Positions 1 through 9,025 of a stretch of DNA of 64,000 bases are shown here, piece after piece (the first letter of the stretch is position 1; every line of letters starts with the position of its first letter). Origin of the DNA: Mycolicibacterium sp. CR10 (GTDB lineage Bacteria; Actinomycetota; Actinomycetes; Mycobacteriales; Mycobacteriaceae). The position numbers were made by a program, and so were the translations under genes. The stretch is taken from the NCBI RefSeq assembly GCF_005222675.1, contig NZ_STGE01000012.1, forward strand, positions 1 through 64,000, read 5' to 3'. The notes under the pieces are model-generated. The model saw only the letters and a list, made by a program, of their open reading frames with translations, had not been told where the DNA came from and searched no databases.

Positions 1-61
1 GCACCAAACGCACCACCTGATACACGGTGGGGCCACAATTCACGACGGCAGTGGGGCCAGA

Positions 62-203
62 TCACTTGACGAAACGCACGGCGTCGGTGATCGGCTGGGC
101 CAGCCAGCGGTAGTACGGCTGGCGGGCGAGCTTAAGTACCCGGCACGTCACCGCGACGGGAATCCCGTCGGCGGCGAGCTCACTTACGAGCGGGTAGACC
201 CTT
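62..203 (-). pseudogene. IS3-family orfB, truncated N-terminal fragment
   Basis: Read in the -1 frame relative to orfA, starting at the shift region near 201-208, the minus strand encodes the usual start of an IS3 OrfB (motifs VSELAADGIPVAVTCRV and LARQPYYRWLAQP). It then runs into a stop at 62-64 after about 47 residues. The whole integrase/DDE domain, normally some 280 residues, is missing. It is therefore a broken transposase half and gives no active enzyme. Confidence 0.7.
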
Positions 204-492
204 TTCCCGGCAGATTGGCCTGCGACAAATACGCGGTCGCCCGGCGCAGGACTTCATTCTCCTGCTCCAACAGCTTGATCCGACGCCGCGCATCCCGTAG
301 CTCCGCGGACTCGGTAGTGCTCTTGCCGGGCTTGGTGCCCTCGTCGACATCGGCTTGGCGCATCCACTTGTGCAGCGTCATCGGGTGCACACCGAAATCG
401 GTCGCAATCTGCTCGATCGTCACACCATCATCGCGGTTACGGGCGACGCGAACAACATCGTCACGGAACTCACGAGGGTAAGGCCTGGGCAC
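184..492 (-). CDS. IS3-family transposase OrfA (DNA-binding half)
   Basis: About 102 residues. The helix-turn-helix of the IS3 OrfA family is clear (PREFRDDVVRVARN, then GVTIEQIATDFGVHPMTLHKW), followed by a leucine-zipper-like coiled coil (ELRDARRRIKLLEQENEVLRR). In intact elements this protein binds the IS ends and is fused to OrfB by a -1 frameshift; an AAAA run at 202-205 sits at the expected place. I chose the GTG at 492 because AAGG lies 8 bases upstream and the family starts at PRPYPREF; an upstream ATG at 543 would add 17 residues unlike the family. Probably a non-functional relic because orfB is cut off. Confidence 0.8.
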   Translation of the reverse strand: MPRPYPREFRDDVVRVARNRDDGVTIEQIATDFGVHPMTLHKWMRQADVDEGTKPGKSTTESAELRDARRRIKLLEQENEVLRRATAYLSQANLPGKGSTRS

Positions 493-543
493 AAGGACAT
501 CCTTCCAGCCTGCCCATCCTGGGCAAGCCAACTCAGATGTCAC

Positions 544-1076
544 CTATTCGTCCAGCAGACCCAACCAACTACACTGACCGCTGCTCACAGGTGAGGAATT
601 TCGGCGAGCACACCTGAGGACTTCCGATGAGCGCGATCAGCGGAGCAGCATCAAACCGATTCCTTCGGTGGGTAATTCGCGGAGCTGCTCGGGTAGCACT
701 GGACCTTGAGGACCGCTCATTATGTTCGTCATGCCGTCACAGTAGGGCTGGGAACAGACAACACGAGTGCAGGCTACAGAGATGCGCCCTAGTCGGCCTG
801 CGTGCGACCTACAGTCACATTCCCACACGCGCCGGTCGCCACCCAGGGCGACTAGCACCCGTAATGAGGGACAGTCTGGCAGCAAGATCGCAACCCGTGA
901 TCCCAGCTGGCCCGGCGCAGCTCTCATAGGTGGCATCGGCATGGATGGCGGTCTCGAGTTCCTTCACGACTTCGTGATGGGTCTCAGTCCATCTATCGCG
1001 ACCCACGCGGCTCACCTCAGATGGCGGCAATATGTTAGCCCGCCTAACGTTCACAAATCCGTTCACAAGTGGCATG
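544..1076. other. Stretch without a recognisable gene
   Basis: About 530 bases between the IS remnant and the tRNA terminator. Several open frames of 80-130 codons exist on both strands, but none shows a known domain, a convincing ribosome binding site or a family-like composition. A small dyad CTCAC-AG-GTGAG lies near 586-597, and GTTCACAA occurs twice near 1050-1070. It could be decayed mobile-element DNA or an IS flank. Confidence 0.4.
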
Positions 1077-1112
1077 AAAACGGCCCCCGGAGAGATCTCC
1101 GAGGGCCGTTTT
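1077..1112. terminator. Bidirectional rho-independent-type terminator after the tRNA
   Basis: AAAACGGCCC pairs with GGGCCGTTTT, with a second internal stem (CGGAGA/TCTCCG). The stem carries A and T tracts on both sides, so it can work on either strand. It begins only about 7 bases past the 3' end of the tRNA (minus strand), which fits termination of the tRNA transcript. Confidence 0.75.
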
Positions 1113-1118
1113 GCCTAG

Positions 1119-1192
1119 TAGCGGGGACAGGATTCGAACCTGCGACCTCTGGGTTATGAGCCCAGCGAGCTACCGAGCTGCTCCACCCCGCG
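1119..1192 (-). tRNA. Initiator tRNA-Met (anticodon CAT)
   Basis: 74 bases form a full cloverleaf: acceptor CGCGGGG/CCCCGCT, D arm, anticodon loop CTCATAA, T arm GCAGGTTCGAATCCTG. Two marks of an initiator are visible. The first base pair of the acceptor stem is mismatched (C1 against T72). The anticodon stem has three consecutive G:C pairs (GGG/CCC) next to the loop. CCA is not encoded and must be added afterwards. It stands alone, followed at once by a strong terminator. Confidence 0.93.
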
Positions 1193-1320
1193 ATGGTGAA
1201 CGCAAGGTTACCCATGCGGTCGCGGCGCGTCCAAATCGCCAGCTCAGAGGCCGCGAGCTTGCGCTCCTGCACATGATTCGCGGCGTGGAGGCGTACAGAC
1301 ACGCGAGCTCGCGGGAGAGG

Positions 1321-2715
1321 CTACGGCGTGCGGATGACCTGGCCGGTCGCCAGCACCCGAGCCGGGTCATAGCGGTCGGCCAGGGCGGCCAGCCAGTGCC
1401 GGGTGTCCTCGTTGTAGACCCGCGACGGGCGCGCCGGGTCGTCCGACGGCCCGAAGTTCGGCAGCTGCCCGCCCGTCGACCACGGCCCCAGCGCAGCGAC
1501 GACGCCGGCGGCGTGCTCGACCACCATCGGAGCGATCTCCGGGATCAGCGCACCGATGACCGTCAGCGCGAACGACGCGTCCCGGTGGCAGAACGCGCTG
1601 CGGTGCCCGGGCTCACGCGCCACCGCTCCCCCGAGCAGCCGCAGCTCCACGATCACCTGCGGGGACCCCGAACCCTGGCCCGCGACCGTAAGCAGCGCGT
1701 CGATCGCCTCCGCGGGCAGCGCCGAGAGCAGCGTGTGGTTTTCGTTGACCGGCATCGGGTCCACTGGGTCGGCGTGCACCAGCCCGATCGCCGCGTACGG
1801 CAGCACACCGACGGTGTCCATTAGTGGCGTGGCGGCGGCCCGTATGGGCGCAAGCAGCCGTTCGGCTTCGGCGAAATCCCCTACCGCCGTGTACCGCACC
1901 GCGACCGTCATCCGGCCGGCCAGCGGTTCGGGCACCCCTGGCAGGGGCGGCAGCTGCTGCACCGCGACCGACGTGTTGACCGTCTCCGGCAGGCCGGGAG
2001 CCCAGGAGGCCCAGGCGTGCAGCACCGCTTCGGCGTCTGCACCGTCGAAATAGACTGCGCCACCGTAGAACTCCGCGATCGGTAGGAGGTCGATCTCGAC
2101 CGCGGTGACGATCCCGAGGGTGGCCTTTCCGCCGCGCAAGCCCCAGAACAGGTCGGCGTTCTCGTCGGGCGCGGCACGCAGCAGTCGGCCCTCGCCGGTC
2201 ACGACGTCGAACGCCCGCACGTGATCCGACGACAACCCGACCGTCCGCACCAGCGGGCCGATCCCACCGCCGGTGAGGTAGCCGACCACACCGACCCCCG
2301 GGGCCGAACCGCACAGCGGCGCAAGGCCGTGCGGCGTCGCAACGTCGAGCACGTCCTGCCACCGCGCCCCCGCCCCCACCCACGCTGTGCGGTTGGGCAC
2401 GTCGACCGCGCAGTGCTTCATCGCAGAGGTCTGCACCAGGATCGTGTCCGGCCCCACCCCGATCGCGCCGTGGCCGGTCGCCTGGACAGTGACCATGAAC
2501 CCGTGCGCCGCGGCGAATCTGACCGTGTCCGCGACGTCCTCGGGCGAGGTCGCCAGCACCACCGCCGCGGGCGTGACAGCCGCCGCCACGTTCCACGGCA
2601 GGCAGCGCTCGTAACCCGGCTCGCCGGGTAGCGCCACATGGGTCGCGACCCGGTCGCGCAGCGCGCGCAGCACCTCGCCGCGGGTATCGCACGCCAGGTC
2701 GGTCGGTGTTGTCAT
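1321..2715 (-). CDS. FAD-binding oxidoreductase, berberine-bridge-enzyme type
   Basis: 464 residues. The N-terminal FAD_binding_4 fold is visible: RCLPWN, a phosphate loop region TVQATGHGAIG whose His82 is the usual covalent FAD site, and GYLTGGGIGPLVRTVGLSSDHV. The Cys that makes a second flavin bond in bicovalent members is replaced by Ser in LSSD, so attachment is probably through His only. The C-terminal BBE segment reads YNEDTRHWLAALADRYDP. Such enzymes oxidise alcohols, sugars or alkaloid-like substrates; the substrate here is unknown. The ATG at 2715 was chosen over an in-frame start 30 codons upstream because AAAGG lies 7 bases before it. A long inverted repeat sits across that ribosome binding site. 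It follows the tandem ABM-fold gene on the same strand. Confidence 0.82.
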   Translation of the reverse strand: MTTPTDLACDTRGEVLRALRDRVATHVALPGEPGYERCLPWNVAAAVTPAAVVLATSPEDVADTVRFAAAHGFMVTVQATGHGAIGVGPDTILVQTSAMKHCAVDVPNRTAWVGAGARWQDVLDVATPHGLAPLCGSAPGVGVVGYLTGGGIGPLVRTVGLSSDHVRAFDVVTGEGRLLRAAPDENADLFWGLRGGKATLGIVTAVEIDLLPIAEFYGGAVYFDGADAEAVLHAWASWAPGLPETVNTSVAVQQLPPLPGVPEPLAGRMTVAVRYTAVGDFAEAERLLAPIRAAATPLMDTVGVLPYAAIGLVHADPVDPMPVNENHTLLSALPAEAIDALLTVAGQGSGSPQVIVELRLLGGAVAREPGHRSAFCHRDASFALTVIGALIPEIAPMVVEHAAGVVAALGPWSTGGQLPNFGPSDDPARPSRVYNEDTRHWLAALADRYDPARVLATGQVIRTP

Positions 2716-2724
2716 CGAAGTGCC

Positions 2725-2751
2725 TTTCGCCAAGTTCTGTACTTGGCGAAA
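2725..2751. promoter_or_regulatory. Perfect 10-bp inverted repeat over the ribosome binding site of the flavoprotein gene
   Basis: TTTCGCCAAG and CTTGGCGAAA are separated by 7 bases. On the coding (minus) strand the 3' arm runs into AAAGG, the Shine-Dalgarno of the downstream ATG. It may be a regulator's operator or an RNA hairpin that hides the ribosome binding site; the sequence alone cannot tell which. Confidence 0.55.
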
Positions 2752-2823
2752 AGCATCGCTGAGCAGGCTTGGTGACCGCTTGGCGCGTCTCCAAGAAAAA
2801 TCCAAGCCGCCTACCCGGTGAGG

Positions 2824-3444
2824 TCAGGCCATTTCGGGCACTCGTAGATGCGCCAGCACCAAGTCGAACTCGCACTCGTCGAGGATCTCGGCGCCGGCGT
2901 CGCGGACCGTCGCGGCCTTCATCGCGTCCGTGGCCATTCGGCTGCGCCTCATCGCCTCGGCGCTGTCGAAGGTGACCGACGCGACGCCGAATCCGGAATC
3001 CCGGTCGACCAGCAGGCTGGCGCTACAGAAGCCTTCGAGCTCCTCCAGCGCAGGAACGGTGGCCAGTCGGAAACCGTCGATGGCGCGATCGGCGTGCTCG
3101 GAATCGACCCGCGCCCACGTCACCCGCACACACGCACCGGGGAGGGAGTGGTGATCGCGGTGCACCGCGGCGATCTCCCACTCGTCGACGGTGGGGCTGC
3201 CGCCGAGAATCTGCGCCAACCGGTCCCTGAACGGACTGGTGGCGATCCCACTGGCGTTGAGCGCTTCCTCGGACTCCCAGGCCGTGGTGGCGATGCACCG
3301 CCCGGTCACCCGGTCGGCCAGGAACGACAACCCGACGTATCCGTCCAGACCGGTCAGCGCAGGCCACACCGTGTCGTGGAGGTACCTGATCCCGGTGTCC
3401 AGCGCCGAACTGCGTGCGTGAATCGTGAAGCTGCGTGCATACAT
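2824..3444 (-). CDS. Tandem antibiotic-biosynthesis-monooxygenase-fold (ABM) protein
   Basis: 206 residues made of two similar dimeric alpha-beta-barrel halves of about 100 residues each. The halves share the pattern PALTGLDGYVGLSFLADRVTGRCIATTAWESEEAL and PALEELEGFCSASLLVDRDSGFGVASVTFDSAEAM. This resembles ABM/EthD-like domains, which form small heme- or quinone-handling enzymes or ligand-binding proteins. There are no catalytic residues I can name, so the function is unknown. It lies downstream of htpG and upstream of the flavoprotein on the same strand, with 108 bases before the latter. Start ATG at 3444; the ribosome binding site is weak. Confidence 0.65.
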   Translation of the reverse strand: MYARSFTIHARSSALDTGIRYLHDTVWPALTGLDGYVGLSFLADRVTGRCIATTAWESEEALNASGIATSPFRDRLAQILGGSPTVDEWEIAAVHRDHHSLPGACVRVTWARVDSEHADRAIDGFRLATVPALEELEGFCSASLLVDRDSGFGVASVTFDSAEAMRRSRMATDAMKAATVRDAGAEILDECEFDLVLAHLRVPEMA

Positions 3445-3563
3445 GGTCCTGCCTCCGTGGTCCGCGGCAGCGTCCCAGCGGCGCCGCCGGACCCTCCCAT
3501 CGTCCTCCGTGGTGTCGCCCAGGGCAATGATTTGCTCGTACGACCGCGGGTAGGTGGGCGTCG

Positions 3564-5519
3564 TCAGGTCAGCGGCGGCTGGTCCCCCACCGTACGAGTC
3601 AGCCGGTCCGCGAGCAGAGCGGCGAACTTCGCCGGATCCTCGAGCGCTCCACCTTCGGCGAGAAGAGCTGTGCCATAGAGAAGTTCGGCGGTGTCAGCCA
3701 GTGCGGCATCGGCGCCACGGACCTTATGCGCCTCCTGCAGGCCGGTGATGAGCGGGTGGTTCGCATTGAGTTCGAGAATCCGCTTCTCGACCGGAACCGG
3801 CTGCCCGGACGCCCGGTACATGCGCGCAAGGGCAGGCGTGATGCCGAACGTGTCCGTGATCAAACAGGCCGGGGAGTCGGTCAGGCGAGTCGACAGACGC
3901 ACCTCCTTGACATGATCAGCCAACGCCTCCTTCAGCCAGGCAATCAGGTCGGCGAAATCCTGCTCGCGCTCCCGGCGTTCGGCGTCGTGCGCCGCCTTGT
4001 CGGCGTCGGAGTCGAGATCCACCTCGCCCTTGGCCACCGATTGCAGCGGCTTGCCGTCGAACTCGCGCACCGACTCAACCCAGACTTCGTCCACGGGGTC
4101 GGTGAGAAGCAGCACCTCGTACCCCTTGGCCTTGAACGCCTCCAGGTGCGGCGAGTGCAGCAACTGGGCACGCGATTCGCCGGCGGCGTAGAAGATCTGC
4201 CCCTGACCGTCGGGCATGCGTTCGACGTACTCGGCGAGGGTGGTGGGTTCGTCCTCGCTGTGCGTCGAGACGAAGGACGAGATTCGCAGCAAGGTGTCCT
4301 GGTTGTCCGGATCGGCCAACAGGCCCTCCTTGATTACCCTGCCGAATTGGGTCCAGAGCGTGCGGTATTTCTCCGGCCGGTCGGTCTGCATCTCCGCGAT
4401 CGTCGAGAGCACTTTCTTGGTGAGTCGACGCCGGATCACCCTGATCTGTCGGTCCTGTTGAAGGATCTCGCGAGAGACGTTGAGCGACATGTCCTGTGCG
4501 TCGACGACACCCTTGACGAACCGCAGATACGGCGGCATGAGCTGGTCGCAGTCGCCCATGATGAAGACCCGCTTGACGTAAAGCTGCACCCCGATCGCGC
4601 CGTTCTGGTTGAACAGGTCGAACGGAGCATGCGACGGGATGAACAGCAGCGCCTGGTACTCGAACGTGCCCTCCGCCCTCATCGCGATGACCTCGAGCGG
4701 GTCGTCCCAGGCGTGTGCGATGTGCTTGTAGAACTCGGTGTACTCCTCGTCGGCGACCTCGTCGCGCGGACGAGCCCAGAGCGCCTTCATCGAGTTCAGC
4801 GTCTCGGTCTCGACGGTGATGGACTCCTCGCCGCCGTCCTCGGGTGCGGGGGTTCGACGCTCCACATCCATCCGGATGGGCCAGGCGATGAAGTCCGAAT
4901 ACTGTTTGACGAGCTCCCGGATCTTCCACTCCGAGGTGTAGTCGTGCAGCTCGTCCTCACGGTCTTCGGGTTTCAGGTGCAACGTCACCGAGGTGCCCTG
5001 GGGTGCCCCATCGTCGATGGATTCGACGGTGTACGTGCCCTCGCCGCTGGACTCCCACCGGGTCGCTGCGCTCTCGCCCGCCTTATGGGTGAGCAGCTCG
5101 ACCCTGTCGGCCACCATGAAGCTCGCGTAGAAACCGATTCCGAACTGTCCGATCAGTTCCTCCGAGGAGTTGTTGTCCTTGGCCTCGCGCAACTGCTGGC
5201 GCAGCTCGGCTGTGCCCGACTTGGCAAGGGTCCCGATCAGGTTCACGACCTCGTCGCGGGCCATGCCGATGCCGTTGTCGCGAACGGTCAGGGTGCGTGC
5301 CGCCTTGTCGACGACGATCTCGATGTGCAGGTCGGAGGTGTCGACATCGAGGTCTTTGTTCCGGAACGATTCGAGCCGCAGCTTGTCCAGCGCGTCGGAG
5401 GCATTCGAGATCAGCTCCCGCAGAAACGAATCCTTGTTGCTGTAGACCGAGTGGATCATCAGATCCAGCAGTTGGCGTGCCTCCGCCTGGAACTCCAGCT
5501 GCTCGACGCGCACAGTCAT
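3564..5519 (-). CDS. htpG: Chaperone HtpG (bacterial Hsp90)
   Basis: 651 residues, the usual length. The GHKL ATP-binding N domain shows ELISNASDALDKLR, the DNGIGM motif and the lid region GQFGIGFYASFMV. The middle domain contains DLFNQNGAIGVQLYVKRVFIMGD and SLNVSREILQQ. It is a cytoplasmic dimeric ATP-driven foldase for client proteins under stress. The ATG at 5519 was preferred over a TTG 6 codons upstream because GAAGGGAAA lies just before it. A TATTAT hexamer at 5561-5566 (minus strand) is a candidate -10. It is transcribed away from the SARP regulator, whose stop is only about 60 bases upstream. Confidence 0.95.
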   Translation of the reverse strand: MTVRVEQLEFQAEARQLLDLMIHSVYSNKDSFLRELISNASDALDKLRLESFRNKDLDVDTSDLHIEIVVDKAARTLTVRDNGIGMARDEVVNLIGTLAKSGTAELRQQLREAKDNNSSEELIGQFGIGFYASFMVADRVELLTHKAGESAATRWESSGEGTYTVESIDDGAPQGTSVTLHLKPEDREDELHDYTSEWKIRELVKQYSDFIAWPIRMDVERRTPAPEDGGEESITVETETLNSMKALWARPRDEVADEEYTEFYKHIAHAWDDPLEVIAMRAEGTFEYQALLFIPSHAPFDLFNQNGAIGVQLYVKRVFIMGDCDQLMPPYLRFVKGVVDAQDMSLNVSREILQQDRQIRVIRRRLTKKVLSTIAEMQTDRPEKYRTLWTQFGRVIKEGLLADPDNQDTLLRISSFVSTHSEDEPTTLAEYVERMPDGQGQIFYAAGESRAQLLHSPHLEAFKAKGYEVLLLTDPVDEVWVESVREFDGKPLQSVAKGEVDLDSDADKAAHDAERREREQDFADLIAWLKEALADHVKEVRLSTRLTDSPACLITDTFGITPALARMYRASGQPVPVEKRILELNANHPLITGLQEAHKVRGADAALADTAELLYGTALLAEGGALEDPAKFAALLADRLTRTVGDQPPLT

Positions 5520-5578
5520 GTGCTTTCCCTTCGACAAACGGCGTGGGATGCCGCGTCAGAATAATAGCGAGCCGCGAC

Positions 5579-8500
5579 TCAGGCCAGCCTTGCTGCCTGC
5601 GCAACCCCCGCCATGCCCATCGCAGCCGCGTCGTCGGCCAGGGACCGGGCCAAAATGCCTCGCTCGGAACGTGACTCCGTCAACACGCACTCGAGCAGCC
5701 GGCACCGCAGCAGCGTGGGAACTCCACCGCTGCGCGCCGCGATGTCGCGGGCCACCGCCACGTCGTCGAGGGCACGGTGCCGCTCGCCCCGCAGCGCGTG
5801 CAGCCGCGCGGTCGCCAGCGCCACCGGTCCCGCCAGGCCGACCTGGCCGATGACGGCGATCCGGTCGCGGAACGGCTCGAGCTGAGCCAGAAGCGGCTCG
5901 GCGAACTCCGGCAGTGCGTGATCGGCGGCGAGGTGGGCCAGCAGCGTCAGGTGCCCCAGCGTCGTCCAGATGTGGCCGCGGTCGGTGCTGCCCACACCGG
6001 CGCGCAGCGTGGCGGCGGCCTCGACTCGGGCCTCAGGTCCGGTCGCGAGGGTGAGCAGCGCGGTGCGCACCACGCCGACCATGCCCTGACCACCGGTCTC
6101 CTGGCTGGCGTGCAGGTTGTTCCAGCTGGGGTCCAGCGGTCCACCCCTTTCGCGCAGCAGTGAGGCTGAGGCCAGCAGACCGCTTCCCGCTTCGTACAGC
6201 TCGGTCTGCTCGTGCACATGGGCGGCGATCCCGTGATGGCGTTGCGCTTCGGCGAAGTCGCCGACCCACATCGCCAGAACCGCCTCCATCCAACGTAGTT
6301 GAGCGCGCAGCACCGGCAACTGGAGGTCTTCGCTGCCGGCGATGCCGGCTTGCAGGTGACGACGGGCGCCTGCCACGTCACCGAGGTTCATTGCGGCCAT
6401 GGTGGCCACCGAGTGTCCGATCACCGCATCCTCACGAGACCGGTTGTGCTGCAGAGACTCCAAGCGATCCACCCAGGACAGCGTCTCGCGGCTCAGCGTC
6501 GACACCCCGGAATAGGTGATGAGTCGACCGACCAGAACGTCGGCGAGGACATCAGGATCACCGGTTGCCTCGGCCACCCGCTCGGCGCGATCCAACATCG
6601 CGGCCGCGACACCGGGATCCGGGTGATAGCAGTGCCCGACGGCCAGCGCGGGGAGCACCCGCGCCGCCGAGACCGGTGCGCTCTCCGAGAGGGTCGCGGC
6701 GCGTGCGAGCAAGGCGAGCAACTCTCCCGGATCGTGCCCCGGTGCCAGCCAGGGCCATCCGCCGCTGGCCCGCAACAGCGCGCTGGCCACCCGGCCCGCG
6801 GTGGCGGCGCGGCCGGTCCGCAACGCGTCCCCGAGATAGCGCTGAACGCTGTTGAGCACCAACTGCCCCCGGCCCGCACGGGAATGCGCTTCCAGAAGCT
6901 CGACGGTCAGCGCGTCACGTTCCCCGTCGTCGCGCGCTGACGCAGGCATCCGGTCATAGGCGTCCAGCGCCGCCTGCCACCACCGGGCGGCGATCTCTGA
7001 ACTCCATTGCGCGGTGGCCTGTTCGGCGGCCAAGCGGCATGCCTGCACCACGGCGGCCGGCTCGACGAGGGGCTGGGCGGCGACGAGGTGCTGAGCGCGC
7101 CGCGTCGGTGCGTCCTGTTCGGCGCTGTCGGCCAGTACCTCGGCAACCTTGGCGTGCAACCGTTGTCGCCGCAGCGCGGGCATGCCAGTCAGGAGTTGAT
7201 CCCGCAACAGTCCATGGGCGAACTCATACCCGTCGCCGGCGTGGGCGGCGACGATGATCCGCTCGTCGGCGGCCTCGTCGAGGTAGTCGGCGAGGGTGTC
7301 CATGTCGAGCCGGGTGGCTCGGGCCAGCACGGGGATCGCGGCGCCGTCGAGCGCGTCGCCGATGACCGCGGCGGTGCGCAGCACCTGCACGACCGCGGGG
7401 TCGAGCGCCGCGAGACGCCGGTCCAGCACCGAACGCACCGCGTGCGGTATCTCGCTGCCGGCCCGCTCGGCGCGGGGTAGCCGCGCGTACTCGGAGACGA
7501 AGAACGGGTTGCCCCCGGTGCGGTCGGCCAGTTCGGCCGCCTCGGCGGGTGTGACGGCGTCTTCGGCGACCTCGTTGGCCAGCGCGGCGACATCGGCCGA
7601 CGACAGCGCCGGTACCGCGATGTGCCGGTTGGCTTCCCCGCGGGCGACCGTGCTGAGCAGCCGCGCCACCTCGGGACTGTGCTCTCCGTCGCGCACGGTG
7701 ACGATCATCAGGACCGGACGGTCCCGCAGTGCGCCGGCGATGTACGCCAGACAGCTCGCCGATGTGGAATCCGACCACTGCACGTCGTCGACGATCACCG
7801 CCAGCAGGCCGGGCGCCGACTCCAGCAGCGACTGAATACGTTCGTAAACAAGGAATCTCGCTGTATCGGCGTCGGCGTGGTCCGGTACATGGAGCACGGC
7901 GTCGGCGTCCGCGCCCAGCGCGCGGACGAGCTGCCGCATCGGCCACCACGGCGGCGTCGCGCGTTCGTCGGGGCAGTTCACCCACACGACGTCACCACCG
8001 TCGGCGGAAACCAGGCCGGCGATCTCCTCGGCCAGCCGGGTCTTGCCGATCCCCGGTGGACCCGACAACACCAGCCACCGTGCGGCACCTGCGGACACCC
8101 GCGTCAGAACATCTGCAGCCCTTGCCAGTTCGCGGTCGCGTCCGACGAACGGAGTGCGGTGCGCAGGGGCGTCGACCGAGGCGGGAGTGAGCGTCGGCTC
8201 CGGTGCCGGAATCGTCGCGGCGCCGGTCCACTCCGGTGACCGGGGCCACCCCGCGAGCTCGGGCGCCTGACGCAGAATCGCCGTCTGGAGTTCACGCAAC
8301 TCCGGGCCCGGCTCGATTCCAAGCTCGTCATCCAGGGTCCGCGCATGCCGCGTGTATGTCTCGAGCGCCTCGGCTGCACGGCCTGCCCGGTACAGCGTCA
8401 GCATCTGCAGCCGGCAGCCGCGGTCGGCCAGCGGATCGCCCTCACGCAGCCGCGACACCTCCGCCAGCGCCGCCGGTACCTTCCCCCGCGCCAACAGCGC

Positions 8501-9013
8501 AGTTACCTTGCCGGCCCGGCATTCCGACAGCATCTCGGCGGTGCGGGCCGCGTCCTCCCGCAGCCATGGCGCGTCCCCGAGGTCCTCGAGCAAGCCGCCG
8601 CGCACCAACGACAAGGCGGTGTCGGATTCGGCCAGCGCCTCCTCCCACCGTTCGGACTCGACCGCGGCAGCGGCGCGAGTACCCGCGGCGGAGAACGCCG
8701 TCATGTCAACCGTGTCGGGGTCGACGTCGAGGAAGTAGCCAGGCGGCCGGCGCACGATCGGTGACGCCATCCGGGATTCGCCGGACCCGCCGCGCAGCGC
8801 CCGCCGCAGGTTGGAGATGTAGGCCTGCAGGCTGGCGGTGGCGCTGGCGGGAACGTCGTCGCCCCACACCGCGTCGACCAGTCGGTCCACCGACACCACC
8901 CGGCCCCGCGCGAGCAGCAGCACCGCCAGCACGGCCCGCTGCTTGGGCGGGCCGAGTTCGATCGGCGTGTCGCCCTGAACCACCTGCAGTGGCCCGAGTA
9001 ACCGATACCGCAT
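5579..9013 (-). CDS. SARP/AfsR-type transcriptional regulator with AAA+ ATPase domain
   Basis: 1144 residues. Order of domains: an OmpR-like winged helix (about 1-95, LGPLQVVQGDTPIELGPPKQRAVLAVLL), a bacterial transcriptional activation (BTAD) TPR domain (about 100-245), an ATPase with Walker A SGPPGIGKT at 317-325 and Walker B LLAVIVDDVQW near 403-413, and a long helical repeat C-terminus. This matches large AfsR/DnrI-like activators that bind direct heptamer repeats and respond to ATP. Its target genes are not evident here. The next minus-strand gene upstream ends 12 bases before its start. No serine/threonine kinase lies next to it. Confidence 0.85.
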   Translation of the reverse strand: MRYRLLGPLQVVQGDTPIELGPPKQRAVLAVLLLARGRVVSVDRLVDAVWGDDVPASATASLQAYISNLRRALRGGSGESRMASPIVRRPPGYFLDVDPDTVDMTAFSAAGTRAAAAVESERWEEALAESDTALSLVRGGLLEDLGDAPWLREDAARTAEMLSECRAGKVTALLARGKVPAALAEVSRLREGDPLADRGCRLQMLTLYRAGRAAEALETYTRHARTLDDELGIEPGPELRELQTAILRQAPELAGWPRSPEWTGAATIPAPEPTLTPASVDAPAHRTPFVGRDRELARAADVLTRVSAGAARWLVLSGPPGIGKTRLAEEIAGLVSADGGDVVWVNCPDERATPPWWPMRQLVRALGADADAVLHVPDHADADTARFLVYERIQSLLESAPGLLAVIVDDVQWSDSTSASCLAYIAGALRDRPVLMIVTVRDGEHSPEVARLLSTVARGEANRHIAVPALSSADVAALANEVAEDAVTPAEAAELADRTGGNPFFVSEYARLPRAERAGSEIPHAVRSVLDRRLAALDPAVVQVLRTAAVIGDALDGAAIPVLARATRLDMDTLADYLDEAADERIIVAAHAGDGYEFAHGLLRDQLLTGMPALRRQRLHAKVAEVLADSAEQDAPTRRAQHLVAAQPLVEPAAVVQACRLAAEQATAQWSSEIAARWWQAALDAYDRMPASARDDGERDALTVELLEAHSRAGRGQLVLNSVQRYLGDALRTGRAATAGRVASALLRASGGWPWLAPGHDPGELLALLARAATLSESAPVSAARVLPALAVGHCYHPDPGVAAAMLDRAERVAEATGDPDVLADVLVGRLITYSGVSTLSRETLSWVDRLESLQHNRSREDAVIGHSVATMAAMNLGDVAGARRHLQAGIAGSEDLQLPVLRAQLRWMEAVLAMWVGDFAEAQRHHGIAAHVHEQTELYEAGSGLLASASLLRERGGPLDPSWNNLHASQETGGQGMVGVVRTALLTLATGPEARVEAAATLRAGVGSTDRGHIWTTLGHLTLLAHLAADHALPEFAEPLLAQLEPFRDRIAVIGQVGLAGPVALATARLHALRGERHRALDDVAVARDIAARSGGVPTLLRCRLLECVLTESRSERGILARSLADDAAAMGMAGVAQAARLA

Positions 9014-9025
9014 CGGCGGGTGTGG

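Larger units (their letters stand above)
62..543 (-). mobile_element. Remnant of an IS3-family insertion sequence
   Basis: Holds an intact orfA and only the first part of orfB, arranged as in IS3 elements (orfA, A-rich slippery stretch, orfB in the -1 frame). orfB stops at position 62, long before its DDE catalytic core, so the copy cannot transpose by itself. I could not assign terminal inverted repeats. Two copies of GTGGGGCCA at 27-35 and 51-59 lie just beyond the break and resemble the repeated termini of other IS classes, so a second element may have truncated this one; that part is inference. Confidence 0.75.

Noticed and set aside
637..1075. Open frames of 80-130 codons on both strands between the IS remnant and the tRNA
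   Set aside because: No ribosome binding sites, no domain-like patterns and mutual overlap; more likely chance frames in decayed DNA.
1119..1192. tRNA as an integration site for a prophage or genomic island
   Set aside because: No integrase gene nearby and no direct repeat of the tRNA 3' end seen in the window.
3726..5564. 612-codon plus-strand frame antisense to htpG
   Set aside because: Mirror frame of a highly conserved gene in GC-rich DNA.
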